From assembly GCA_049296795.1 (NCBI GenBank), contig JBAQTC010000002.1, positions 62,001 through 126,000 of the forward strand: DNA of 64,000 nucleotides, given 5' to 3'. The translations under genes and the position numbers were made by a program. This document shows positions 1 to 8,075 of this stretch, one piece after another. The number at the start of each line of letters is the position of its first letter. The stretch's first letter is position 1. The stretch comes from CAXNKH01 sp049296795. Lineage in GTDB: Bacteria; Pseudomonadota; Gammaproteobacteria; Burkholderiales; Burkholderiaceae_C. Below the pieces are notes generated by a model, which was not told where the DNA came from, did not search any database, and saw nothing but the letters and a program-made list of their open reading frames with translations.

Positions 1-499
1 TCGGCTTATGGGTGATCACACCCTTGGACACACTGAGCTCGCTCACCGGTACATTCCAGCCGTTGGCCGCGGCTTGCAACAGCATGATGCGTGCGGCAGC
101 GCCGCCACGGCGCACATAGTCTTCCGATATCCGAATCCCGCGACTGCCTCCGGTGCTCATCTCACCCCAGGCGCGTTTGCGTGCCAGGCTCTGGCCCGGC
201 GTGGGGGATTCAGTTTTAACTTTACTCCAGTCGCATTCGAGCTCTTCGGCCACCAATTGCGCCAGGCCGGTGCGGGTGCCCTGACCCATTTCGGAGCGGG
301 CAATTCGGATCACGCAGCTGTCGTCGGGCTTGACCACCACCCAGACATTGACTTCGGAATCGGCCACGCTTTGCGCCTGAGCCTCACCAGAAGCAAAAAT
401 TTGCCCCACAGCCAGGCCACCACCAGCAATGGCGGCCGAGCCAATGATGAATTGACGGCGCAAGGGCTGGGTCAGCGCGTCGGAAAACTGATTGTCCAT
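1..499 (-). CDS. Molybdopterin-binding subunit of an isoquinoline 1-oxidoreductase/xanthine dehydrogenase-family hydroxylase (N-terminal part)
   Basis: Large molybdenum-cofactor subunit of a periplasmic aldehyde or N-heterocycle hydroxylase; it would pair with the 2Fe-2S subunit encoded just upstream (stop at 511, 11-base gap). The ATG at 499 opens a frame that runs off the window edge. Its N-terminus carries a twin-arginine signal (RRQFIIG at residues 14-20, then a hydrophobic Ala/Gly stretch), as in IorB-type proteins that are exported folded. Following residues include the family-typical RSEMGQGTRTGLAQLVAEEL region and a GGSRGIR segment. About 166 residues are visible out of the usual 700 or more, so the active site is outside the window. 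The substrate cannot be told from the sequence; the neighbouring genes suggest an aromatic compound. Confidence 0.85.
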   Translation of the reverse strand, partial: MDNQFSDALTQPLRRQFIIGSAAIAGGGLAVGQIFASGEAQAQSVADSEVNVWVVVKPDDSCVIRIARSEMGQGTRTGLAQLVAEELECDWSKVKTESPTPGQSLARKRAWGEMSTGGSRGIRISEDYVRRGGAAARIMLLQAAANGWNVPVSELSVSKGVITHKP

Positions 500-510
500 A
501 CGTTTTCCCC

Positions 511-1002
511 TTAAGCCGATTCAGCGATTTCAAGCATGGCTTGGGCCACGGACTTCTTGTTGCCGGCGGCCCAGTGAATGGCCGCCCTCACTCTCTGGTA
601 TGTGCCGCAGCGGCAGATATTAGACATGGCCTCGTCAATGTCCTGGTCGGTCGGCTTGGGTTTGCGCTTGAGCAAGGCTGCCGCCGCCATGATTTGACCC
701 GATTGACAATAGCCGCATTGCGGGACATCCAAAGCGGCCCAGGCTTTTTGTACCGGGTGGCTGCTGTTAGGTGAGAGACCTTCAATGGTGGTGATGCGCT
801 GGCCGGCATAAGCAGAACCAGGGGTCGCACAGGAGCGGGTCGGCTGCCCCTCGACATAAACTGTGCAGGCGCCACACTGCGAAACACCGCAGCCGTATTT
901 GGTTCCGGTTAATCCGAGAACTTCGCGCAGCACCCACAGCAGGGGCATATCGGGTTCGGCATCGACCGCTTGCACTTTCCCATTGACGTTGAGCTTGTAC
1001 AT
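511..1002 (-). CDS. 2Fe-2S subunit of the molybdenum hydroxylase (IorA/CoxS type)
   Basis: Small electron-transfer subunit of about 163 residues, the normal size for this family. The N-terminal plant-type ferredoxin cluster shows Cys38, Cys43, Cys46 and Cys58 (CGVSQCGAC motif). The C-terminal all-helical 2Fe-2S domain shows Cys96, Cys99, Cys130 and Cys132 (CGYC and CRC motifs). It passes electrons from the molybdenum site of its partner to a membrane or cytochrome acceptor; there is no FAD subunit beside it, which fits the periplasmic two-subunit IorAB type. The ATG at 1002 is chosen because GGAG lies five bases upstream; a GTG at 1008 has no room for a ribosome binding site. It has no Tat signal of its own and probably travels with its partner. 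Confidence 0.9.
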   Translation of the reverse strand: MYKLNVNGKVQAVDAEPDMPLLWVLREVLGLTGTKYGCGVSQCGACTVYVEGQPTRSCATPGSAYAGQRITTIEGLSPNSSHPVQKAWAALDVPQCGYCQSGQIMAAAALLKRKPKPTDQDIDEAMSNICRCGTYQRVRAAIHWAAGNKKSVAQAMLEIAESA

Positions 1003-1138
1003 TTGCACTCCGGTAAAGAATAGACTTTATTAAATCGGAAATGACCCATGAATGGGCTAATACAACGGGTCAGATACACGGGGTTTACCCCCATTCCAAT
1101 GTGTTTGGAGACACCTGTGCGACAGGGCCCAGCCTATC

Positions 1139-1879
1139 TCAGGCAGGTACGCAATTTTCCTGTTCCAGCTTCTTAAGCATTTGGGTTCGAACCAGATTCC
1201 AAAAGCGCCCGTAATCCTGCCACACCACATTGGCAGCGACTTCCTTATCGTCCATGAACGTGACCGTACCTGCGGGACCGGCCAGCAAAGTCGCTTGAAA
1301 CTGCATGCGGGCGTTTTGCTCCAGATAAACGCTGCGCCCTATCGCCACCTGCAGGCTCTCGCCAACGACCACAGCACCGTGGCCGCGCATCAGCGCTGCC
1401 GGATGGCGCCCGAGTTTTCGGGCCAGTGAGGCACCCAAGTAACTGTCGCGCACCAGCATATCGCTGCCCGGCAAGGCATCCCGAATTTCCCAGTTGGGCA
1501 CTCCCAGACCAATGAAGGCCGACATATGAAAAATGGGTTGCAATGGCGTGTTGCTGCAGCAAAACGGAATCACCGACGGTGAGTGGTTGTGCACCACCGA
1601 CATGATTTCCGGGCGCTGCTGGTAAACCTCGCCATGAATAAAACGTTCGTTCACCGGATGACGGCCTTGGGCATCAATCGGCTGACTGTCCATGCCGAAC
1701 TCCATGATGTCGGATTCGACCACCAGCTCGGGAGGCACCGAGCGTGCCATCCAGAAACGCTCGGGATTATTTGGGCAGCGCACACTGATGTGACCATAGG
1801 CATCAATGATGCCGTGCTCGGCCAGTAGGCGGTTGGCAATCACCAAGTCTTGGAACAGGCTGGCGTGGGTTGGGTGCAT
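1139..1879 (-). CDS. Class II aldolase/adducin-family protein, possible aromatic-acid decarboxylase
   Basis: A 246-residue member of the class II aldolase fold (fuculose-phosphate aldolase/adducin head). Metal ligands are visible as His97 and His99 in VHNHS and His167 in RGHGAV, with Glu84 in the FIHGE segment as a likely catalytic acid. A good AGGAG ribosome binding site precedes the ATG. Established knowledge: besides sugar-phosphate aldolases, this fold includes decarboxylases such as 3,4-dihydroxyphthalate decarboxylase. Because the gene follows a protocatechuate 4,5-cleavage set, an FAD hydroxylase and a Bug binding protein on the same strand, an aromatic decarboxylase that feeds protocatechuate is an attractive inference. 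A sugar-type aldolase cannot be excluded. Confidence 0.75.
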   Translation of the reverse strand: MHPTHASLFQDLVIANRLLAEHGIIDAYGHISVRCPNNPERFWMARSVPPELVVESDIMEFGMDSQPIDAQGRHPVNERFIHGEVYQQRPEIMSVVHNHSPSVIPFCCSNTPLQPIFHMSAFIGLGVPNWEIRDALPGSDMLVRDSYLGASLARKLGRHPAALMRGHGAVVVGESLQVAIGRSVYLEQNARMQFQATLLAGPAGTVTFMDDKEVAANVVWQDYGRFWNLVRTQMLKKLEQENCVPA

Positions 1880-1937
1880 AAAAGTCTCCTGAAAAATTAT
1901 TGAACGTTACGGAATTCAGGACACCGGTAGGCTTGTG

Positions 1938-2178
1938 TACGCCCCTGTGCTTGGGGTGAGTAGCTACGCGGCTGTCCCCCGCCCTTCGGGCTCCTCCTTA
2001 ATGCCGCTGCGCCACTCACCCCAAGCAAAGGGGCAGCAAGCATGGTTAGTGCGATACGGTTGAATACCCGCCATGGTTGCAAGAGCAGGTCGGTGCTGCG
2101 CTCAGCGCAGCGGCATAAAGGAGGAAGTGTCGGCCCTAGGCCGACCTGGGGGACAGCCGCGGAGCTGAGTGCGCCGCC
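1938..2178. repeat. Long inverted-arm intergenic repeat, copy A
   Basis: This fills most of the 380-base gap between the class II aldolase and Bug genes. The left arm, about 1955-2018, contains GGCTGTCCCCCGCCC and TCCTTAATGCCGCTGCGC. The right arm, about 2098-2172, is its imperfect reverse complement (GCGCAGCGGCATAAAGGA and GGGGGACAGCCGCGGAG). The two could pair over about 60 bases around an 80-base spacer. Clearly related copies lie at 10940-11202 and 32797-33110. An open frame across the gap on the minus strand is low-complexity repeat translation and is not called as a gene. Confidence 0.75.
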
Positions 2179-2262
2179 GGCCTGATCCCGCGAAGCAAAA
2201 GCCAGGGAAAAGTTAAACGCAATATCGCTAGTCGTCATAACGGGCAGGATCAACAAATTCAA

Positions 2263-3228
2263 TCACTCAGCCACAATTTTCCCGCGTGCCACCACTTGCG
2301 ACCAGGTCTTGATTTCACTGCGCAACAACTGGTCAAAGCGTTCGGGCTTGCCGCCTGCGACTTCAACGCTTTGCTTGGCCATCGCTTCTTTCACCTCGGG
2401 CAGTGTCAACAGCTGGTTCAATTCGGCATTGATTTTGGCGACGATCGCGGCAGGCGTTCCGGCCGGGGCTAACACGCCGTACCAGGTCTCGACCAATAGA
2501 TTGGCATAACCTGCTTCAACAAACGTAGGAACCAAGGGAAAGGTCGGAACTCTCTCCTTGCTCATCACCGCCAGCATGCGCAATTTACCGCCTTGCGTGA
2601 GCACCGAGGCGGTTTGCAAAGAAATTATGCTGGCCTGAACATGACCGGCAACCAGGTCGTTGACCGCACCGGCTGCGCCCTTGTAGGTGACGTGCAGCAT
2701 ATCGGTGCCGGTCTCCTGCTTGAACAACTCCATGGCCAGTTGCTGTGAACTGCCGGCACCGGGTGATGAATAGTTCACCTGGCCCGGTTGTTTTTTGAGT
2801 AGCTCGACCATTTCGCGCACACTGTTGGCCGGAAATTTCGGGTTGACGACCATAGCCATGGCGCTGGTGCCCAGCAAGACCACGGGGGCGAAGCTTTTAA
2901 GCGGATCAAACGGCAACTTGGGGTTGATGGCAGCAATGGTGCCAAACGAAGTCGCGACAAAACCGAAGGTGTAACCATCGGGCGCAGCCTTGGCCACGGC
3001 GTCCGTACCTATCGTGCCACCGGCTCCAGGTTTGTTATCTACCACCACCGCCACATTCAAGCGCTGTGACAGCTTGGTTCCGAGCAAGCGCGCCAACATG
3101 TCACCGGTTGTCCCCGGTGTGTAGGGAACGATGAACTGAATCGTTCGTGCGGGGTAATCCTGGGCGATCACTGGCAGACAAGCTGCTAGCAAACCAAGCC
3201 CAAGCGCAAAAATTTTCATGGCTTTCAC
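2263..3228 (-). CDS. Bug/TctC-family periplasmic solute-binding protein
   Basis: A 321-residue tripartite tricarboxylate transporter receptor of the Bug family, which binds carboxylates (aromatic or aliphatic acids) in the periplasm. Residues 1-22 form a Sec signal peptide ending in VIAQ. The mature protein begins with the family-typical YPARTIQFIVPY and PGTTGDMLAR segments, followed by the VVDNKPGAGGTIG motif that shapes the ligand pocket. The gene ends just before repeat copy A and starts three bases before the end of the FAD hydroxylase gene, so it is probably co-transcribed with it. No TctA or TctB membrane partner lies in the window; Bug proteins are often orphans. Ligand identity is inferred only from context. 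Confidence 0.92.
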   Translation of the reverse strand: MKAMKIFALGLGLLAACLPVIAQDYPARTIQFIVPYTPGTTGDMLARLLGTKLSQRLNVAVVVDNKPGAGGTIGTDAVAKAAPDGYTFGFVATSFGTIAAINPKLPFDPLKSFAPVVLLGTSAMAMVVNPKFPANSVREMVELLKKQPGQVNYSSPGAGSSQQLAMELFKQETGTDMLHVTYKGAAGAVNDLVAGHVQASIISLQTASVLTQGGKLRMLAVMSKERVPTFPLVPTFVEAGYANLLVETWYGVLAPAGTPAAIVAKINAELNQLLTLPEVKEAMAKQSVEVAGGKPERFDQLLRSEIKTWSQVVARGKIVAE

Positions 3229-3231
3229 TCC

Positions 3232-4845
3232 TCAATGACCGGTTGCTACCGCAGCTATGCTGGCAGCATCATCGGGCAGTTGCTGGCCCCGCCAAACGAT
3301 GTGCATGTCGGGACGTAACAGTATCAGATCAAAACCATATAAATCACGCGCCAGCTGATCATCCAGCGTCAACACGGTCAAAGGCGCACCATAAGCCGCA
3401 AAAGCCTGCTCCAAGTTTGCGGTGGGCCTCTGGCTATTGCCCAGTTTGAGCAGCGTATAGCCCTGGCTCGGCAACCGGTCTTGTATTGCGCTGCCGTCGT
3501 TGAGCCAGACATGGGGCAGGCGGGCGCCAGGCCACGTGCTTGGCACGTACTCGCGGAACAAATGTTCAGGCCCGCCAGGAATGTCCATGATGATGGGCGA
3601 ATCGACATAGCGGTAACCCATTTCAGAACCGCTCATTTCGTTGGTCTTGCGCTGCTCGACATTGGCCACCTGGGCCAAGTTATCGCGGTTGTGTTTTCCC
3701 TCAGCCGTGTTGTCGCCCAGGTTGGCTCGGACCATGGAACGCCATTTGCGCCGGCCAATCGAGGCATAACGGGAAGCCCCCACATTGCGCTCACCGACTT
3801 GACGTCGCTCCTGCGAGTAGGAAGCCAGCAAATTCTCGCCGCCCCAGCCCTCAATCGTCGCTGCCAGCTTCCACGACAGGTCAAACGCATCACCCACACC
3901 CGTGTTCATTCCCAGACCACCGGTCGGAATCACCAAGTGAGCGCTGTCACCCGCGAGAAATACCCGGTCCTGGCGATAGCGGTCGGCCAGCAGCAAGTTC
4001 TGTCGCCAAGGGAAACAAGAAAGCATCTCGTATTGAACAGGAAAACCAATGACTTTTTCAAACTGGGTCTTCATCTCTTCATCAGAGCCAACCACAGCGT
4101 GCAGCGTCCAGTGCACGGTGGAGTCCTGCATGATGAGAAAGCTCGCTTTGTCATCGGCCACATGGTAGTGGCGACCCCGGCCCGGGCCGTTGCCCAGCGG
4201 CAGCCGATCGAACAATTCGTCGCAGCGAAACAGGGCTTGGCGGAATTCCATCATCGCGCCCTCACCGCGCAATTTGATGCCGAGCTGTTTGCGCACCCCA
4301 CTGGCGCCGCCATCACAGCCAACCAGATAACTGGCACGAACCGTCTCGATTTTTCCGTCAGACTTCAGCTTGGCATGGACGCCGCTGGCGTCCTGTTCGA
4401 ACGAAGTGAACTCGCAGCCATAGCGCACCGTAACCGTCGGCAAACTCTCAGCAATTTGTTTGAGCAGCGGCTCCAAGGTGTACTGCGAAATTAGCTGGTA
4501 AGGCTCCAGCGCGCCAGTACCGTCGTTGGTGACACGGCCGTTGGCCCTGGCTTCATCTATCGAGGGGTAACGCAGCCGCAGCAGGGGTGGCTGGTTCAAG
4601 CTCAACACCACATAGACATCCATCGGGCAATCGCCGCGCAAACCGGCTTGGCGAATCGGCTCGGCCAAACCAATGCGACGGTACATCTCCATGGTGCGGG
4701 CATTGGCGCGCTCCATTTTGGGCAGAAATTGTGGTGCGTCTTTCTGTTCAATCAAGGTGCAGGCAATACCGCGCTTGCCCAAATCAATCGCCAGCGTCAG
4801 GCCAACCGGTCCAGCTCCGACAATCAGAACTTCAGTTTCCTGCAT
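3232..4845 (-). CDS. FAD-dependent aromatic hydroxylase (PheA/TfdB/MhpA-like)
   Basis: A 537-residue class A flavoprotein monooxygenase, which would hydroxylate a phenolic acid with NAD(P)H and O2. The Rossmann FAD motif GAGPVG is at residues 10-15 near the N-terminus, a DG motif (GCDGGASG) follows at about 173-180, and the second FAD motif GDSAHLVIPTGGLGMNTG lies near residue 295. The length is close to MhpA (about 550) and shorter than 3-hydroxybenzoate 4-hydroxylase MobA (about 640). The start overlaps the preceding AroE-like gene by 14 bases, which suggests translational coupling. Placed next to protocatechuate 4,5-cleavage genes, it may make the ring-cleavage substrate, but the exact substrate is unknown. 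Confidence 0.88.
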   Translation of the reverse strand: MQETEVLIVGAGPVGLTLAIDLGKRGIACTLIEQKDAPQFLPKMERANARTMEMYRRIGLAEPIRQAGLRGDCPMDVYVVLSLNQPPLLRLRYPSIDEARANGRVTNDGTGALEPYQLISQYTLEPLLKQIAESLPTVTVRYGCEFTSFEQDASGVHAKLKSDGKIETVRASYLVGCDGGASGVRKQLGIKLRGEGAMMEFRQALFRCDELFDRLPLGNGPGRGRHYHVADDKASFLIMQDSTVHWTLHAVVGSDEEMKTQFEKVIGFPVQYEMLSCFPWRQNLLLADRYRQDRVFLAGDSAHLVIPTGGLGMNTGVGDAFDLSWKLAATIEGWGGENLLASYSQERRQVGERNVGASRYASIGRRKWRSMVRANLGDNTAEGKHNRDNLAQVANVEQRKTNEMSGSEMGYRYVDSPIIMDIPGGPEHLFREYVPSTWPGARLPHVWLNDGSAIQDRLPSQGYTLLKLGNSQRPTANLEQAFAAYGAPLTVLTLDDQLARDLYGFDLILLRPDMHIVWRGQQLPDDAASIAAVATGH

Positions 4846-5665
4846 GAGCTGTCTTCCTCAATTCATCAGGCGTTGCCTGCGGAAATCCAAAAAATTCAAG
4901 GTAAGCCGGGATTTGTTCGAACAGCATGTCGGATCCAAGCTGGATCCGACAACCCTGGGCCTGCGCTGCCAGTAAAAAAGCCGTCATTTCAGTTTTCATC
5001 ACCACCTCGCCAACCCAGCTGCTTGCCGCCAGACGCGACACATCCAGCGGCATGGCATCGCCCTGGTTCATCCCCAGCGGCGTGGCGTTGACCACCAGCT
5101 CAAAACCAGCCGGATCATTCGACCCCTGTTCGATTTGCAGCTGCGGGTAATGCCGGGCCAAGCGCTGGGCCAGACCTTGGGTCGAAGCCGAGTTGAGGTC
5201 GTACAAGCCCAAGCGCGAAACGCCGGCTGCGGCCAACGACGCAGCAATGGCCGAGCCGACACCGCCATTGCCAACCACCAGTGCTGTCGCGCTTTTTAGT
5301 TGCAAACCTTTGCGCTGCAAGCCTCGAACAAAACCTTCACCGTCAAACATATCGCCCTGCAAACGTCCATCGGGCAAGCGTCGGATCGCGTTGCATGCCC
5401 CGGCAATCGCCGCCGCTGGCAACACGTCATCGAGCAGCGCAACCGTGCTGACCTTGTGCGGCATGGTGATGAGAGCCCCTCGGATGTTGGCCAGTTGGAA
5501 CACCGAACGCAGGAAGGCGGGATAGTCTGGCGATTGGCAAGCCATGGGAACGACGATGGCGTTGATACCCTTGGCATCAAACCAGGGGTTGTAAATCAAG
5601 GGTGCCCGAAACGCGTGCGTCGGGTAACCGATATGGGCGATGAGTTCGGTATTGCCGTCGATCAC
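4832..5665 (-). CDS. Shikimate dehydrogenase-like oxidoreductase with altered substrate motif
   Basis: A 277-residue AroE-fold NAD(P)-dependent dehydrogenase. The catalytic pair of the family is present as Lys71 in TMPHK and Asp108 in GDMFDGEG. The dinucleotide-binding GNGGVGSA segment sits near residue 153. However, the N-terminal substrate motif, normally HSxSP with two serines that bind shikimate, reads THAFRAP here, so both serines are missing. A housekeeping role in aromatic amino acid synthesis is therefore unlikely. The gene sits between LigC-type dehydrogenase (11-base gap) and the FAD hydroxylase (14-base overlap), so a role on a hydroaromatic or ring-derived acid is inferred. The real substrate is unknown. 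Confidence 0.8.
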   Translation of the reverse strand: MIDGNTELIAHIGYPTHAFRAPLIYNPWFDAKGINAIVVPMACQSPDYPAFLRSVFQLANIRGALITMPHKVSTVALLDDVLPAAAIAGACNAIRRLPDGRLQGDMFDGEGFVRGLQRKGLQLKSATALVVGNGGVGSAIAASLAAAGVSRLGLYDLNSASTQGLAQRLARHYPQLQIEQGSNDPAGFELVVNATPLGMNQGDAMPLDVSRLAASSWVGEVVMKTEMTAFLLAAQAQGCRIQLGSDMLFEQIPAYLEFFGFPQATPDELRKTAHAGN

Positions 5666-5676
5666 TGCAAACTGCC

Positions 5677-6630
5677 TCAGCTGAGCTGCTGCTCCAGATC
5701 ATGCAGCACCTGGTAGCACGGCAAGACGCTGGCGACCGAGCTATTAGGTTGACGACCTTCACGAATCGCCGCAAAAAATTCACGGTCCTGCAACTCAATG
5801 CCGTTCATCGATACATCTACTTGGCTGACATCGATTTTTTCGTCCTTGCCGGTGAACAAATCGTCGTAGCTGGCGATGTAGGTGCCACGGTCTCCGATGT
5901 AGCGAAAGAAAGTACCGAGAGGACCATCGTTGTTGAATGACAGGCTCAGGGTGCAGATCGCGCCGTTGGCCGCTTGCAGTTGGATGCTCATGTCCATCGC
6001 GATGCCCAAACCAGGATGGATCGGACCTTGCACCGCATTGGCTTTGACAATCGGGCTGCCGCACTGGTAAGCAAACAAGTCCACTGTGTGCGCAGCGTGG
6101 TGCCACAGCAGGTGGTCGGTCCAGCTACGCGCCTGACCCATGGCATTCATATTGGTACGGCGGAAAAAATAGGTTTGCACATTCAACTGCTGGATGTTGA
6201 ACTCGCCGGCCTTGATCTTGTTGTGCACGTACTGGTGACTGGGGTTGAAACGCCGGGTGTGGCCACACATCGCCACCAGGCCGGTTTGCTGCTGCATACG
6301 CACCAGTTCCTGGGCATCTTTCAAGCTGTCAGCCATCGGGATTTCGACCTGAACGTGCTTGCCAGCGTTCAAACACTGGATGACTTGGGCAGCGTGAATC
6401 TGGGTCGGCGTGCACAAAATGACGGCGTCGACTTCCTTGAGCGCCAGGCTGTCGGCCAGATCAGTGCTGACATGGGCGATGCCGTATTTGTTGGCGATCT
6501 CTTGCGTCTGCTCAAGGCGTCGGCCCACCAATGAAACGACTTCAACACCGTCAATGTTCTTGATGCCGTCGAGGTGTTTGGTGCCAAAGGCCCCTGCGCC
6601 TGCCAGGGCGACTTTAATGGTTTTGCTCAT
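5677..6630 (-). CDS. ligC: 4-carboxy-2-hydroxymuconate-6-semialdehyde dehydrogenase (LigC/PmdC type)
   Basis: A 317-residue Gfo/Idh/MocA-family NADP-dependent dehydrogenase that oxidises the hemiacetal form of the protocatechuate 4,5-cleavage product to 2-pyrone-4,6-dicarboxylate. The N-terminal Rossmann motif GAGAFG is at residues 11-16. The conserved EIPMADS segment, equivalent to the EKP region of the family, follows near residue 95. The length matches LigC of Sphingobium and PmdC of Comamonas (about 315). It lies 13 bases downstream of ligB, the same order (A-B-C) as in the Comamonas pmd operon, which makes the assignment much firmer than the broad family alone would allow. Confidence 0.9.
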   Translation of the reverse strand: MSKTIKVALAGAGAFGTKHLDGIKNIDGVEVVSLVGRRLEQTQEIANKYGIAHVSTDLADSLALKEVDAVILCTPTQIHAAQVIQCLNAGKHVQVEIPMADSLKDAQELVRMQQQTGLVAMCGHTRRFNPSHQYVHNKIKAGEFNIQQLNVQTYFFRRTNMNAMGQARSWTDHLLWHHAAHTVDLFAYQCGSPIVKANAVQGPIHPGLGIAMDMSIQLQAANGAICTLSLSFNNDGPLGTFFRYIGDRGTYIASYDDLFTGKDEKIDVSQVDVSMNGIELQDREFFAAIREGRQPNSSVASVLPCYQVLHDLEQQLS

Positions 6631-6643
6631 AATTTAACTTCCT

Positions 6644-7510
6644 TTATCGGTTTTCAAGAATCAAATGCCCCACTGCCGTGTTGCTGGCGGGCACATGGTA
6701 GAAGCGGTGCTTCACCTTGGGTGGCGGGCCGACGTTGAGGTCATCCATCGCGCCGCGCGCGATCAGCCACATCACCAGCTCAATGCCCTCGCTACCGGCT
6801 TCACGCACGTAGTCAATGTGCGGCACTCTGGCCTGGGCTTCGGGGTCTTGGATCATCTGGTCCATGAAGGCGGCGTCAAAGGCCTTATTGATCAAACCGG
6901 CGCGTGGACCTTGCAACTGGTGGCTCATGCCGCCCGTGCCCCAGATTTGCACGTTGAGGTCTTTGTCAAAACTCTCCACCGCCTTGCGAATCGCCTTGCC
7001 CAGGTTCAGGCAGCGCTGACCGGATGGCACGGGGTACTGCACCACGTTGACGGCAAAAGGAATCACCGGGCAGGGCCAGGCGCCGTTCACCGGGTCTTGT
7101 TCGCCGCACATCAGCGACAGCGGGACGGTCAAGCCGTGGTCCACATCCATCTTGTTCACGATGGTCAGGTCAAAGTCCTGCTGAATCACCGACTGCGCAA
7201 TGTGCGCGGCCAGCTCGGGGTGGCCCTGCACCACCGGCACCGGACGAGGACCCCAGCCTTCGTCAGCTGGCTGGTACGAGTCAGCGCAACCAATAGCAAA
7301 AGTGGGAATCATTTCCAGGCTAAAGGCCGTGGCATGGTCGTTGAAGACCAGGAAAATGACATCCGGCTTATTGTCCTTGAGCCATTGTTTGGAGTACTCG
7401 TAGCCCTTGAACAGAGGTTGCCAATAAGGCTCGTGCGTCTTGCCCAAGTCCATGGCCGCGCCGATGGCGGGAACGTGCGAGGTGAAAACGGATGCGGTAA
7501 TTTTTGCCAT
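6644..7510 (-). CDS. ligB: Protocatechuate 4,5-dioxygenase beta (catalytic) subunit
   Basis: Catalytic subunit of the type II (LigAB) extradiol dioxygenase, which opens protocatechuate between C4 and C5 using Fe(II). The 288-residue chain shows iron ligands His12 (TSHVPA) and His59 (FNDHA), matching His12 and His61 of the Sphingobium enzyme; the third ligand Glu lies in the C-terminal third. A longer frame opens at 7549, but its first 13 codons fall inside a repeat. The ATG at 7510 has an AAGGA site nine bases upstream and gives the family N-terminus MAKIT. It follows ligA with a 123-base gap filled by two 60-base repeat units. Gallate is an alternative or additional substrate in this family. 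Confidence 0.95.
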   Translation of the reverse strand: MAKITASVFTSHVPAIGAAMDLGKTHEPYWQPLFKGYEYSKQWLKDNKPDVIFLVFNDHATAFSLEMIPTFAIGCADSYQPADEGWGPRPVPVVQGHPELAAHIAQSVIQQDFDLTIVNKMDVDHGLTVPLSLMCGEQDPVNGAWPCPVIPFAVNVVQYPVPSGQRCLNLGKAIRKAVESFDKDLNVQIWGTGGMSHQLQGPRAGLINKAFDAAFMDQMIQDPEAQARVPHIDYVREAGSEGIELVMWLIARGAMDDLNVGPPPKVKHRFYHVPASNTAVGHLILENR

Positions 7511-7520
7511 GTTTTTTCCT

Positions 7521-7640
7521 TGCGGGACAGCCCAAGAATTGCAAGGCAATTTTGCACTGTCCTCAACTTTTTAAACTCTTTGTGGGACAGACCAAGAGTT
7601 ACGCGAAGCGAACTTTGCTCTATCCTCAACTGATTAAAGC
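7521..7640. repeat. Two tandem 60-base GGGACAG/CTGTCC hairpin units between ligA and ligB
   Basis: Two units start 60 bases apart (GGGACAG at 7524 and 7584). Each ends in a CTGTCCTCAAC or CTATCCTCAAC box that can pair with the first box. Read on the minus strand, the units have the CAGTTGAGGACAG ... CTGTCCC form seen at several other gaps in this window. They lie in the transcribed spacer before ligB and overlap the last codon or two of ligA. Confidence 0.75.
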
Positions 7641-8071
7641 GTTCCTGAACCTCCGCCCTGCGGCTGGTTCTGCACCTGTGCATCGCCATCTTCGCCGACC
7701 ACGCGGTTGCCTTGCACCGAGCGGCCACCGCCAATCATCATGTCGCGGTATTCCTCCTCGGTCTTGCCGGTCATTGAGCCCGCCATTTGCTGAAAACTTT
7801 TACCCAAGGTGGCGCCGAGTTTGGCCAGGAAATAAATATTGCCGCCCAAGCTGATACAGCGGTTCAGGTCGCGTGCCAGCACTGCCAATTTTTGCTCCTC
7901 CGTCATCGGCCACTCATCCAAGTAAGACCGCTGATCGGCCTTGAAACGCTCGCGGTTTTCCGACTTCATCAGCGACATGCAGAACTGGTTGAGGTGATAG
8001 CCCAGGCGCGACTGCTCAGCATCGAAGATGGTGGTGCCAGGCACGTCGAGATAATTTTTATCGAGGGACAT
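7634..8071 (-). CDS. ligA: Protocatechuate 4,5-dioxygenase alpha subunit
   Basis: Small helical subunit of LigAB dioxygenase, which covers the active site of the beta subunit. The protein is 145 residues from the ATG at 8071 (MSLDKNYLDVPGTTIFD), close to the usual 139. The conserved core with RLGYHLNQFCMSL and the NIYFLAKLGATLG segment is present. A longer frame begins at 8173 but overlaps the LigI-type gene and gives a non-family N-terminus, so it is rejected; GGAG lies ten bases before the chosen start. Only four bases separate it from the upstream hydrolase stop, which fits one operon. The C-terminal tail (GGGSGTL) is glycine-rich and low in complexity. Confidence 0.93.
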   Translation of the reverse strand: MSLDKNYLDVPGTTIFDAEQSRLGYHLNQFCMSLMKSENRERFKADQRSYLDEWPMTEEQKLAVLARDLNRCISLGGNIYFLAKLGATLGKSFQQMAGSMTGKTEEEYRDMMIGGGRSVQGNRVVGEDGDAQVQNQPQGGGSGTL

Positions 8072-8075
8072 GGAA

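Noticed and set aside
1897..2262. Open frame of 121 codons on the minus strand between the class II aldolase and Bug genes
   Set aside because: It lies almost wholly within repeat copy A, has no family features, and its composition follows the repeat arms.
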